Shown here piece by piece: positions 19,055 to 28,014 of a stretch of DNA of 64,000 bases. The translations under genes and the position numbers were made by a program. This DNA is from Bacillus chungangensis (GTDB taxonomy: Bacteria; Bacillota; Bacilli; Bacillales; Bacillaceae_C): positions 118,396-182,395 of the forward strand of contig NZ_JAUSTT010000001.1 in the NCBI RefSeq assembly GCF_030812995.1, given 5' to 3'. The first letter of the stretch is position 1. Each line of letters begins with the position of its first letter. The notes below the pieces were generated by a model. It searched no databases. It was not told the DNA's origin and saw only the letters and a list, made by a program, of their open reading frames with translations.

Positions 19055-20347
19055 ATGAAGTATTTTGACTATGCAGCGACAACACCTATCAACTCTGATG
19101 CACTTCAAATGTATGCAGAGCTTTCTAAGCTTTGCTTTGGAAACACAAGCAGTTTGCATGATATTGGCAGCGAAGCAGCTCATTTTCTGAAGTCCTTTCG
19201 AAAAGAACTCGCAATGCAATTAGGAGTTGAAAGCGAAGGCATTTATTTTACCTCGGGAGGAACAGAAGGAAACTTACTTGCTCTTATTGCTTTAGCTCGT
19301 ACGTATGCTAAAAAAGGGTTGCATATTATTACGTCTATGGGAGAGCATGCATCCGTTGACTCTGCGCTTTTATTTTTACAAAAAGAAGGGTTTGAAGTAA
19401 CTGCTATTCCATTTACGAAAGATGGCTTCGTTGACCTTGACTTGTTAGAGAAGGCCATTCGGAAAGATACGATTTTAGTAAGTATACAGCATGTAAATCC
19501 AGAGATTGGAACAATCCAGCCTCTTGCTGACATTGCGAAAATCGTACAAAAACATCAAATTCTTTTTCATAGTGACTGTGTTCAATCTTTTGGTAAAATC
19601 TGTTTGAAAACAATTAGTTCTTTTGTTGACTGTCTTACTATTTCAAGCCACAAAGTCTATGGACCAAAAGGTGTCGGGGCTATATATCTTCGTCCTTCCA
19701 AATGGGTGCAGCCAGTCTTTCCAGGCTTTCATCATGAAAAAGGTTTTCGTGGGGGAACGATTAATGTACCAGCTATTGGCGCTTTTGTAACGGCAGCAAA
19801 AAAACAGCTGCAGAAACAATCAAGTCAACAGCTATATTATGAAAAATGCCGTGCTCTTTTCTTGGAAAACTTGTTTGAAACATTTGTCCCCTCCACTTCT
19901 TCCAAATGTAATAGCAGCGATCACATAATAATGAACACGATTCATTTTAGCTGTCCAACAAAAAATCATGTACAGTTAAAAAGAGAGAGATTGACCTGTC
20001 AACGGCCTGTATTTTCTCTTTATCAAGCAAAAGATGAGTCAAAGCAAGTGCCGCAAATTATTGGTCTTGGTCTTAAAGGTGTCGAAGGACAACTCACTAT
20101 GTTAGAATGTAATCGCTATGGTTTTGCAATTTCTACTGGCAGTGCTTGCCAAGTAGGGCAGCAGAATGCTTCAAAAGCAATGCAGGCACTAAAAGTGAAA
20201 AAAAATCAGGCTAAAGAATTTATTAGAATTTCATTTGGAATGGATACATCGATAGAAGATACGATACAATTAGGAACATTATTAAAGGAAATCCAAGCTT
20301 CAAACAAATATAATGAAGACGGCATTCGGATTCCACCTAATGAATAG
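19055..20347 (+). CDS. nifS: NifS/IscS-like cysteine desulfurase
   Basis: This PLP enzyme removes sulfur from cysteine; the B. subtilis homologue beside nadBCA supplies sulfur for the NadA cluster. It shows KYFDYAATTPI, TSGGTEGNLLAL, the PLP-lysine motif TISSHKVYGPKGVGAIYL, the RGGTINVPAIG segment and the catalytic-Cys loop ISTGSACQVGQQ. The ATG at 19055 has an AAAGGAAG site; the longer frame upstream is MITE sequence. At 430 residues it is about 35 longer than B. subtilis NifS. The excess lies before QIIGLGLKGVEGQ, where an unusual Lys/Arg/Gln-rich stretch occurs. niaR follows 24 bp downstream, so the two are probably cotranscribed. Confidence 0.92.
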   Translation: MKYFDYAATTPINSDALQMYAELSKLCFGNTSSLHDIGSEAAHFLKSFRKELAMQLGVESEGIYFTSGGTEGNLLALIALARTYAKKGLHIITSMGEHASVDSALLFLQKEGFEVTAIPFTKDGFVDLDLLEKAIRKDTILVSIQHVNPEIGTIQPLADIAKIVQKHQILFHSDCVQSFGKICLKTISSFVDCLTISSHKVYGPKGVGAIYLRPSKWVQPVFPGFHHEKGFRGGTINVPAIGAFVTAAKKQLQKQSSQQLYYEKCRALFLENLFETFVPSTSSKCNSSDHIIMNTIHFSCPTKNHVQLKRERLTCQRPVFSLYQAKDESKQVPQIIGLGLKGVEGQLTMLECNRYGFAISTGSACQVGQQNASKAMQALKVKKNQAKEFIRISFGMDTSIEDTIQLGTLLKEIQASNKYNEDGIRIPPNE

Positions 20348-20371
20348 CTTGAGTGGGAGTGGAGGATTAAA

Positions 20372-20905
20372 ATGAATAAGCCAAAGAAAATTCTTGGAGA
20401 AGAACGACGCCAATTATTGCTACATGTTTTAAAGGATTCAAAACAGCCTATCACTGGTGCTGAATTAGCAAAAATGACAAATGTAAGCCGTCAAGTCATC
20501 GTTGGAGATATTACTTTACTTAAAGCAAGAAATGAACCCATTATCGCCACGAGTCAAGGCTATTTATATATGCAGCAACAAGCAGCAACAGCTATCGAAA
20601 AAATAATCACTTGCTCTCATCCCCCTGAACAATCAGAGGAAGAGTTAAATATCCTTGTTGATCACGGCTTGACAGTAAAAGATGTAAAAATTGAACACCC
20701 AGTCTATGGGGACTTAACCGCTTCCATTATGGTTTCCAATCGCAAAGAAGTCCAGTTATTTATGGAAAACATTAAAAGGACAAACGCAGCATTTTTATCT
20801 GAATTAACAGATGGCATTCATCTCCATACGATTATTGCAAAAAACCAGCAAGAAATTACTGCTGCCGAAAATGCTTTAAAATCAGCAGGGATCCTCATTA
20901 TTTGA
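20372..20905 (+). CDS. niaR: niacin-responsive transcription repressor NiaR
   Basis: NiaR (YrxA) represses NAD biosynthesis and niacin transport genes when niacin is plentiful. The 177-residue protein has an N-terminal winged helix (RRQLLLHVLKDSKQPITGAELAKMTNVSRQVIVGDITLLKARNEPI) and a C-terminal 3H domain with the metal-ligand histidines in KIEHPVYG and GIHLHTI. The ATG follows a GGAGGATTAAA site. It sits with nifS, opposite nadBCA, which is the regulon it controls in B. subtilis. Confidence 0.94.
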   Translation: MNKPKKILGEERRQLLLHVLKDSKQPITGAELAKMTNVSRQVIVGDITLLKARNEPIIATSQGYLYMQQQAATAIEKIITCSHPPEQSEEELNILVDHGLTVKDVKIEHPVYGDLTASIMVSNRKEVQLFMENIKRTNAAFLSELTDGIHLHTIIAKNQQEITAAENALKSAGILII

Positions 20906-20907
20906 AC

Positions 20908-20941
20908 AAAAAAGCTGATCCTTTAAGAGGTCAGCTTTTTT
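20908..20941. terminator. bidirectional terminator between niaR and pheA
   Basis: AAAAAAGCTGA...TCAGCTTTTTT forms a hairpin with A and T runs on both sides. It lies between the convergent ends of niaR and pheA and can serve both. Confidence 0.9.
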
Positions 20942-20963
20942 ACGATTTTATTATCCTTATTTT

Positions 20964-21836
20964 CTAGCCTTTTTTAAAGCCATTGCTCGGCGGCAAGGCA
21001 TAAGAACAATAACTGCCCAGCACTTTAACAGTACAGCCAAGTGTCTCGATTTCCGTAATGGCATTTGGCAATAATACTTCATCCATTTTCTGATTAATAT
21101 CGATGATGAAAAAATAATCTCCTAAACCTGTCTTTAATGGCCTTGATTCTATTTTGCTTAAATCGATGTTTCGCCAAGCAAAGGCTGAAAGCACTTGATG
21201 CAGCGCCCCTGATCGATTTTTTGGAAGGGTAAGCATCATTGTTGTTTTTTCTGTTTGAGCATCCAAAGCAATCTGGACATCTGTGGAAAGGTTGCTAAGG
21301 ACAATGAAGCGAGTATGATTAAATGAATAATCATGAATATTCTTCTCGACAATGTCTAGTTGATATTTTTGAGCGGCGGCTTTATTGGCAATTGCAGCGA
21401 TTTTCATTTCTGGATGTTCACTGACAAATTTAGCCGCGGCAGCTGTAGAAGTTGTTTGCTCCAATGTTGCATGTGGGAATTCCCGATGCAAATATTTATG
21501 ACATTGGGCAATTGCATGAGAATGGGACAAAATCTTCTCTACTTGCTGCCAATTTAATGCATGATCACGATGAACCATTAAATGCTGTTGAATTGGAACA
21601 ATGATTTCTGCAACGATCGGTAAATTTACTTCATGAAATAAATAGTCAATCGTTAAATTTACAGACCCTTCTAACGCATTTTCCAGTGGAACAACAGCAA
21701 TATGTACTTCTTTGTTTTCAACAGCCCGCATACAATCCGGTATCGTCATATATGGCCGTGTCTCGATATACGGAAATGCAGATTGAACAGCCATATCAGT
21801 AAATGTAGCCTTTGGGCCTAAATAAGCAGCTTTCAA
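20964..21836 (-). CDS. pheA: prephenate dehydratase
   Basis: PheA converts prephenate to phenylpyruvate in phenylalanine synthesis. The 290-residue protein has the catalytic domain (KAAYLGPKATFTDMAV, VVPLENALEGSVNLTIDYL, SHSHAIAQCHKYL, NHTRFIVLS) and a C-terminal ACT domain with the Phe-binding GALHQVLSAFAWRNIDLSKIESRP. I place the start at the TTG at 21836, preceded by GGGGGAAGGA, which matches the B. subtilis N-terminus; the frame extends to 21920 without homology. In B. subtilis pheB and pheA are adjacent; here more than 700 bp with a micro-element separates them. Confidence 0.94.
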   Translation of the reverse strand: MKAAYLGPKATFTDMAVQSAFPYIETRPYMTIPDCMRAVENKEVHIAVVPLENALEGSVNLTIDYLFHEVNLPIVAEIIVPIQQHLMVHRDHALNWQQVEKILSHSHAIAQCHKYLHREFPHATLEQTTSTAAAAKFVSEHPEMKIAAIANKAAAQKYQLDIVEKNIHDYSFNHTRFIVLSNLSTDVQIALDAQTEKTTMMLTLPKNRSGALHQVLSAFAWRNIDLSKIESRPLKTGLGDYFFIIDINQKMDEVLLPNAITEIETLGCTVKVLGSYCSYALPPSNGFKKG

Positions 21837-22572
21837 AATCCTTCCCCCTATTTTAAATAAGCCTCCATCGTAGACTCTAAACAACAAAATAGAACTACGT
21901 TTGTAAAACGCATTGTTCATTTATACGATGAATAAGCATCATCTTGCAAATATACTTAAACGGCAAACTCCTCTGCTCCAGAGATAGTTTAATAATTGTC
22001 TCTATAACAGTATAAGGAAAACCTATCCAGAAAACAATGCCCTAACGATTCCACTCTTGATGAACAGGTGAACTACTCACCACTTATCGACCTTGCGGTC
22101 TGATTGAAGTGGGAGAATTCTTTTCGGAAATCCAGTTAAAAGTCCAAATAATTCGCACTCATACAATGGGAAATGTTTCCATTCATAATTTTCTCTTATA
22201 ATGCCAAACAAAGACTACAGTGCTTGAAACTTACGTCCTCAAAAGTCTAAATTTCTTTTCCAAAAATACCACACGCACATTTCCATGATCAGGATAAAAT
22301 GAGCTTTCCATAGGAAATGTAGCTTCGGCGCTATCAGAAGAAGACTGGCCCCCCCCTAGTATAAATTCTAAGGGCTTAACTAATGAAACATAGCCTTTGA
22401 GAGATAGGGGATTGGCAGCATGAAAAATCATTGCTGCCGAAAATCTTAGACGCTATGCCAGCTAGCTGCTGGAGAAAACACGTCAGAGTGACGCAGGTGG
22501 AGACTTGTATAAGTTAAGTTGGTAAGATATGACCGGAAGTCATGCAGTTTTCATTTTTAATGGCGATGTCAT
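21837..22572. other. pheB-pheA spacer without recognisable gene
   Basis: About 735 bp holds the micro-element at 22068-22135 and several short hairpins at 22450-22560 (CCAGC...GCTGG, CGTCA...TGACG, TGACC...GGTCA-like). A 66-codon minus-strand frame at 22231-22431 has no clear ribosome-binding site and no similarity that I recognise. I see no intact gene. Confidence 0.5.
22068..22135 (-). mobile_element. 68-bp IS605-like micro-element (relic B)
   Basis: On the minus strand, right after TTTAA, the left end CTGGATTTCCGAAAAGAATT is fused directly to the last ~40 bases of the right end, which closes in GTGAGTAGTTCAC. It is relic C (36275-36587) reduced to its two ends. The CCCACTT...AAGTGG stem remains. 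Confidence 0.8.
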
Positions 22573-23031
22573 TTAAGCGCCTGAACCTAAAACCTCCACT
22601 TTTTCAATAAATTCCATTCTTCTAAGTTTCGCTAACATTTCATCCATATTAATTTCCATATCGGTAACATCGACTGACAATGTGACGTTTGCACGTCCTT
22701 GAAGCGGGATCGTTTGGTGAATGGTTAATACATTACAGCGGAAAGTTGCTACTAATCGAAGCAATTCGGACAATGTTCCTGAGCGGTCTTCCAAATAGAA
22801 AAATAAAGAGATAATTTTTTCCTTCACAATGGTATGAAACGGAAAAACAGTATCACGATATTTGTAAAAAGCACTCCGACTAAGGTCAACTTGCTGGACA
22901 GCATCCCATACTGAAGAAGCTTTTCCTCGCTCCAACAACTCTTTTGCTGCCAACGTTTTTTGCATAGCTTCTGGTAAAATGTCCTCCCTAACTAGGTAAA
23001 ACTTTTTATTTAATGGTTTTTTTCTTCCCAA
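22573..23031 (-). CDS. pheB: ACT-domain protein PheB
   Basis: PheB is a small ACT-domain regulator found beside pheA and obg in Bacillales. It shows [33 protein letters not shown] and the ACT fold [20 protein letters not shown]...[10 protein letters not shown]. Its function is not firmly known; it was once described as a chorismate mutase. I place the start at the TTG at 23031, with AAGGAG upstream, giving 152 residues, close to B. subtilis PheB (147). The frame runs up to 23091 without homology. It lies 146 bp after obg. Confidence 0.88.
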   Translation of the reverse strand: MGRKKPLNKKFYLVREDILPEAMQKTLAAKELLERGKASSVWDAVQQVDLSRSAFYKYRDTVFPFHTIVKEKIISLFFYLEDRSGTLSELLRLVATFRCNVLTIHQTIPLQGRANVTLSVDVTDMEINMDEMLAKLRRMEFIEKVEVLGSGA

Positions 23032-23177
23032 TTGGCCTCGCTCCTTTCTTAACATAACACTCCCATCAAAACCATTTTCCCTTTTATGCAACCATTCGGA
23101 GGCTTACCCTTTTCATCTTTTCAACGAATACTAATCCTGAAATAAGCATATAACAGCAGAAATCCATAAGTTGTTTA

Positions 23178-24473
<1,296 letters not shown>

Positions 24474-24501
24474 CTAAATCTCCTCACAAATTAGTCCTCG
24501 T

Positions 24502-25035
24502 TCATATAATTACATCAATAGCAAATTCAGTATCCTTCCATGATTTTATTAAAATGTTCTTCGCAAACTTTTCGCCTGTCCTATCAAGCCAAGCTTTTAA
24601 TGATGCTTTCTCTTTCAGTTTGCCTTCAAATTCAAAAAAGAAACAGACTCCTTTTTCATGATGTGCAATTGATAAGAAAAGATGATTGTCAAACTTCGGC
24701 AAGACATTATTCTCTAATTGCTGAAAAAAAGCAGCTGTCCATTGATATAAAGCTATATCATCTACATTCTCTGGATGAAAATCATCTAAAATTTCATATT
24801 CCAAATAAAATGTGTGAGCTTCCCAATTAAACAACAGCAGCATTTTCGCAAATTGCGGAAGCTTTAAGTTACAGAGTCTGGACTCTTGCTGGGCTTCTAA
24901 AATAATGTCGTCAATGACTCGTTCTACTTGATCAATTTTACCTAAGGCAAGATTGCCTTTAATTAATTGTAAATTGTTCATCCAATCGTGACGTGCGTGC
25001 CTTAGTACTTCGACAATTGTCCAGTTTTCGTTCAT
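24502..25035 (-). CDS. spo0B: sporulation phosphotransferase Spo0B
   Basis: Spo0B passes the phosphoryl group from Spo0F to Spo0A in the sporulation phosphorelay. The 177-residue protein starts with a two-helix hairpin carrying the phosphorylated His in EVLRHARHDWMNNLQLIKGNLALGK, followed by a degenerate histidine-kinase-like ATPase fold. The place between rpmA and obg matches B. subtilis. The C-terminal half is poorly conserved, as usual. Confidence 0.93.
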   Translation of the reverse strand: MNENWTIVEVLRHARHDWMNNLQLIKGNLALGKIDQVERVIDDIILEAQQESRLCNLKLPQFAKMLLLFNWEAHTFYLEYEILDDFHPENVDDIALYQWTAAFFQQLENNVLPKFDNHLFLSIAHHEKGVCFFFEFEGKLKEKASLKAWLDRTGEKFAKNILIKSWKDTEFAIDVII

Positions 25036-25258
25036 TCCCGCACTCCTTCTTGCCAGTCAATATCTCTTTTCAGTATATCAGAAAATAACTTGTTTCATCA
25101 TGAATACGTAAAAACAAAGGGAAAGTTTCACGTCTGTTCAATTTGATCTTCTTTCGTTCATCTATCAATACGTAAAAGAAAGGATTTAAAATTGAATATG
25201 TACTTCCTACTGAAATGAATCACTTCGACTTTCAGTATCAAAAGGAATGCTCAAACAC

Positions 25259-25308
25259 AATACATCGCACGAAAAAAAAGGATTTACTTTTTCTTCGTGC
25301 GATGTATT
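25259..25308. repeat. 21-bp near-perfect inverted repeat between spo0B and rpmA
   Basis: AATACATCGCACGAA is repeated inverted without mismatch and continues with A-rich/T-rich arms around a short loop. It follows the rpmA terminator on the minus strand and precedes spo0B. It may be a second terminator or a small hairpin element. Confidence 0.6.
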
Positions 25309-25354
25309 GCTTCTTAAACCATTCATTACTTCTCTCTTGCCAATGATTGAGCAG

Positions 25355-25390
25355 AAAAAAACTCTAGCCGAAACTTCGGTTAGAGCTTTT
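25355..25390 (-). terminator. intrinsic terminator after rpmA
   Basis: On the minus strand GCTCTAACCGAAG pairs with CTTCGGCTAGAGT around a tiny loop and is followed by TTTTTT. It ends the rplU-prp-rpmA operon 7 bp after the rpmA stop. Confidence 0.85.
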
Positions 25391-25396
25391 CTTTGT

Positions 25397-25687
25397 TTAT
25401 GCTTCTTGTGCTTCCGCATAAACACTTACTTTTTTCTTGTCACGGCCTAGTCGTTCAAAACGAACAACACCGTCCATTTTTGCGTAAAGTGTATCATCTT
25501 TGCCGCGGCCTACATTTTCACCTGGATGAATTTTTGTTCCACGTTGACGGTAAAGAATTGAACCACCTGTGACAAATTGACCGTCCGCACGTTTTGCACC
25601 AAGGCGTTTTGCAATTGAATCACGGCCGTTCTTTGTTGAGCCTACACCTTTCTTAGATGCAAAAAACTGAAGATCTAATCTTAGCAT
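25397..25687 (-). CDS. rpmA: 50S ribosomal protein L27
   Basis: L27 reaches into the peptidyl-transferase centre of the ribosome. The 96-residue product starts [20 protein letters not shown], so it has the Firmicutes N-terminal extension that the protease Prp must cut after LQFFA to expose the mature SKKG end. The GRDS and [30 protein letters not shown] blocks are intact. It lies 13 bp after prp, the last gene of rplU-prp-rpmA, with a GAGGTGG site. Confidence 0.97.
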   Translation of the reverse strand: MLRLDLQFFASKKGVGSTKNGRDSIAKRLGAKRADGQFVTGGSILYRQRGTKIHPGENVGRGKDDTLYAKMDGVVRFERLGRDKKKVSVYAEAQEA

Positions 25688-25700
25688 GTTATTCCACCTC

Positions 25701-26033
25701 CTATTGGAAAGTTATTTTTATATATTTACTATAATCCATTTCAATTGTTTGCAAAGATACGAACATACCTTGTAGCAGGAGTTGTACTTGATTATTGATC
25801 TCAAGTGGAAGATTGTCAGGAATGATACAGCGAAGATAACCGCCTTTCTTCCCTTGCTCTACTATTGGTTCGACCTTCGTTAATTCCATAATGGCATTAA
25901 TCGTGCCGAAAACAACCGCAGATACGCCAGCACAAACGATATCTTTGCCTCTCTTATTGAAATCAGCATGTCCATCTAATGTGAATGAACAAATATCACC
26001 GTTTGCATGCTTATTAATTTCTACATGTATCAT
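25701..26033 (-). CDS. prp: ribosomal-processing cysteine protease Prp
   Basis: Prp (YsxB) is the cysteine protease that removes the N-terminal extension of L27 in Firmicutes. The 110-residue protein shows the catalytic pair His and Cys in [22 protein letters not shown]. It lies between rplU and rpmA, 11 bp after rplU, as in B. subtilis and Staphylococcus. Its substrate is the next gene. Confidence 0.94.
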   Translation of the reverse strand: MIHVEINKHANGDICSFTLDGHADFNKRGKDIVCAGVSAVVFGTINAIMELTKVEPIVEQGKKGGYLRCIIPDNLPLEINNQVQLLLQGMFVSLQTIEMDYSKYIKITFQ

Positions 26034-26044
26034 TGTCGCTAGCC

Positions 26045-26353
26045 TTATGCATTGATCTTCTCAATCGTTACTTTTGTGTACGGTTGACGATGACCTTGTT
26101 TTTTATGATAGTTTTTCTTAGGCTTATATTTAAAAACGACAACTTTCTTTTGACGTCCTTGCTTTTCGACTTTAGCTGTCACAGTAGCGCCTTCCACTAA
26201 AGGACTGCCAACTTTAACTTGGTCGCCACCAACGAAAAGTACTTTATCGAATGTAACAGTTTCACCTTCGGCAGCAGATAATTTTTCAATATAAACCTCT
26301 TGGCCTTCTTCCACCTTTAGCTGTTTTCCGCCTGTTTCAATAATTGCATACAT
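26045..26353 (-). CDS. rplU: 50S ribosomal protein L21
   Basis: L21 is a 23S rRNA-binding protein of the large subunit. The 102-residue product starts [25 protein letters not shown] and ends with [24 protein letters not shown], the family signature. I use the ATG at 26353 with AGGAGGTG upstream instead of the ATG at 26371. An L21 leader RNA lies just before it. Confidence 0.97.
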   Translation of the reverse strand: MYAIIETGGKQLKVEEGQEVYIEKLSAAEGETVTFDKVLFVGGDQVKVGSPLVEGATVTAKVEKQGRQKKVVVFKYKPKKNYHKKQGHRQPYTKVTIEKINA

Positions 26354-26371
26354 TGCTTGCACCTCCTTCAT

Positions 26372-26462
26372 TAACTCAGACTCGCCAAGGACAGGCGTTT
26401 TACGTATGTAAAAGCTTGCTACCTGCCATGTGCGGTTGTAGCACGGGTGCTACAAATACAAC
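26372..26462 (-). ncRNA. L21 leader (autoregulatory ribosomal protein leader)
   Basis: On the minus strand the leader has the hairpin TGTAGCACCCGTGCTACA followed by ACCGCACATGGCAG and the arm CGCCTGTCCTTGGCGAG, the layout of the Firmicutes L21 leader. The B. subtilis equivalent is thought to bind L21 and control rplU-prp-rpmA. Recognition is by memory of the family; a covariance-model search would confirm it. Confidence 0.75.
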
Positions 26463-26552
26463 ATAGAAATGTTATCACATTTGTATTGTTATGTCAACCC
26501 TCTTTTAGTCTTTGATATCCACTCATTTTATACAGTTGGTTTCTACTAAATA

Positions 26553-27593
26553 TTATAGATCATCAAATCCGTTTAAATCGCTTGTTTTTGTATACTGACG
26601 ACTTTTTTGTTCAAAGAAGTCTGTTTTATTGCCATCAAAGTTATCGACATACGCTCTAATCCATTTCATTGGATTTTCAATATGATCAGGATAAATTTCA
26701 CTTAGCCCAAGCATTCGAAGCATTTTATTAGCGCGATATTTAACATATCCTTCCATTTCATACAAATCAATGCCATCGATATTAGCAAGCACGTAGCGAC
26801 TCCAGCATGCTTCTTGTTCAACAGAGTAGCGGAACTGATCATATACCCAATCGGTTAGCTCTGTTGTATTTAAATGAGGGTTCTCAGCAAGAGTTGCACG
26901 AAATAATTCACTTATGAAACGACCATGCTGCAGTTCATCACGGTTAATGTAGGAAATCATCGTAGATGTACCAACCATTTTATTATGACGAGCTAAATTG
27001 TAGAAAAAAGCAAAGCCGCTGTAAAAGAAAAGTCCTTCGAGCAAAGCTGTGTAAATCATTACCTTCAATACATTCTCAATTGTAGGAAATGCCGCAAATT
27101 CATTATATACGTCCATTATCCGTTCATTTCGCTTTAGAAGCACTTCATCTTTCCGACCGGTTTCAAAAGATTCATTTTGCTTTGCAAGCGTTGTGACGGA
27201 GGAAAGAACATACGCATAACTATGATTATGTTCACTTTCTTGATCTGCAATTGTTGCCATAATCGACTTTACAGATGGATCTGTAGAGTAGTCTGATATT
27301 TTCGCAGCAATATCTGTTTGTGGACCGTCGAGCGTCGCCAACAAGCCAATGATCTTTAAGAAAGCGTCCTGTTCTCGTTCCGTCAGCGTGGGAAACTGTT
27401 TAATATCTTGCGTCATATCAATTTCACTCGCTCGCCAAAATAATGCACGAATTTGTTCACGATGGTCATAAAAGTGTGGATAGGCAATATCATTCCAATT
27501 AAGGATGCCGCTTGCTTTTCCACCAAATAACGCTGTCGATCTATTCGGATTTGCTGGTTCCAGCACTTTTGCTTTCGTTAATAAGTTCATCAA
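26553..27593 (-). CDS. nrdF: ribonucleotide reductase beta subunit (class I)
   Basis: This subunit holds the dimetal-tyrosyl radical cofactor that starts ribonucleotide reduction. In the 346-residue protein the carboxylate and His ligands can be placed at MTQDIKQF (Asp), ESEH, LLEGLFF (Glu) and RDELQH. The radical Tyr is in the segment HNHSYAY. The start overlaps the flavodoxin gene by 53 bp; a start a few codons inside is possible because the site before 27593 is weak. It is the last gene of nrdE-flavodoxin-nrdF. The family is close to NrdF/NrdB of other Bacillaceae rather than to B. subtilis NrdF. Confidence 0.92.
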   Translation of the reverse strand: MMNLLTKAKVLEPANPNRSTALFGGKASGILNWNDIAYPHFYDHREQIRALFWRASEIDMTQDIKQFPTLTEREQDAFLKIIGLLATLDGPQTDIAAKISDYSTDPSVKSIMATIADQESEHNHSYAYVLSSVTTLAKQNESFETGRKDEVLLKRNERIMDVYNEFAAFPTIENVLKVMIYTALLEGLFFYSGFAFFYNLARHNKMVGTSTMISYINRDELQHGRFISELFRATLAENPHLNTTELTDWVYDQFRYSVEQEACWSRYVLANIDGIDLYEMEGYVKYRANKMLRMLGLSEIYPDHIENPMKWIRAYVDNFDGNKTDFFEQKSRQYTKTSDLNGFDDL

Positions 27594-28014
27594 TTTGTAA
27601 AACCTCTTTCGTCCATTTTCTTACTTTTTCTTCCTGTCCCCCACGTGGAGATTGTTCGATTTTCAAAACAGTATAAGGAGATTCATAAAAGACTGCAAGC
27701 CTGTCAACTGCTCGACAAAATAAATCATCGCCTCCAAATTGTGTATCTCCTGTTCCAAAAACAGCTATTTTTTCCGGCTTATATCCAACATCCGCAACAA
27801 AATTCTTCATAATCGCCGGTGTTACTCCTTTTCCCCAAGTAAAAGTACCCATCATGATCATATCGTATGGCGTTAAGTCGGGAGGCGGTGTGTTCCTATT
27901 AATCCGGTGCAGCACTGCGTCATGACCTAAATCAGCTAACGTTTGAGCAATTAACTCCGCCACTTCTTTCGTATTTCCACTAAAGCTTGCATAACAAATT
28001 ATGATTGACACCAT
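27541..28014 (-). CDS. flavodoxin encoded inside the nrd operon
   Basis: This 157-residue flavodoxin has the FMN phosphate loop ASFSGNTKEVA, the first aromatic loop GTFTWGKG and the second FGTGDTQFGGDDLFC. It overlaps nrdE by 16 bp and nrdF by 53 bp, so it is tightly coupled to the reductase. Class Ib systems use the unusual flavodoxin NrdI to activate the Mn2-tyrosyl cofactor. This protein looks like an ordinary flavodoxin, and no classical NrdI is in the operon. It probably delivers electrons or oxidant for cofactor assembly, or reduces the enzyme; that is inference. Confidence 0.85.
   Translation of the reverse strand: MVSIIICYASFSGNTKEVAELIAQTLADLGHDAVLHRINRNTPPPDLTPYDMIMMGTFTWGKGVTPAIMKNFVADVGYKPEKIAVFGTGDTQFGGDDLFCRAVDRLAVFYESPYTVLKIEQSPRGGQEEKVRKWTKEVLQIDELINESKSAGTSKSE

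Noticed and set aside
22231..22431. 66-codon minus-strand ORF in the pheB-pheA spacer
   Set aside because: There is no ribosome-binding site and no recognisable domain; composition resembles spacer DNA.
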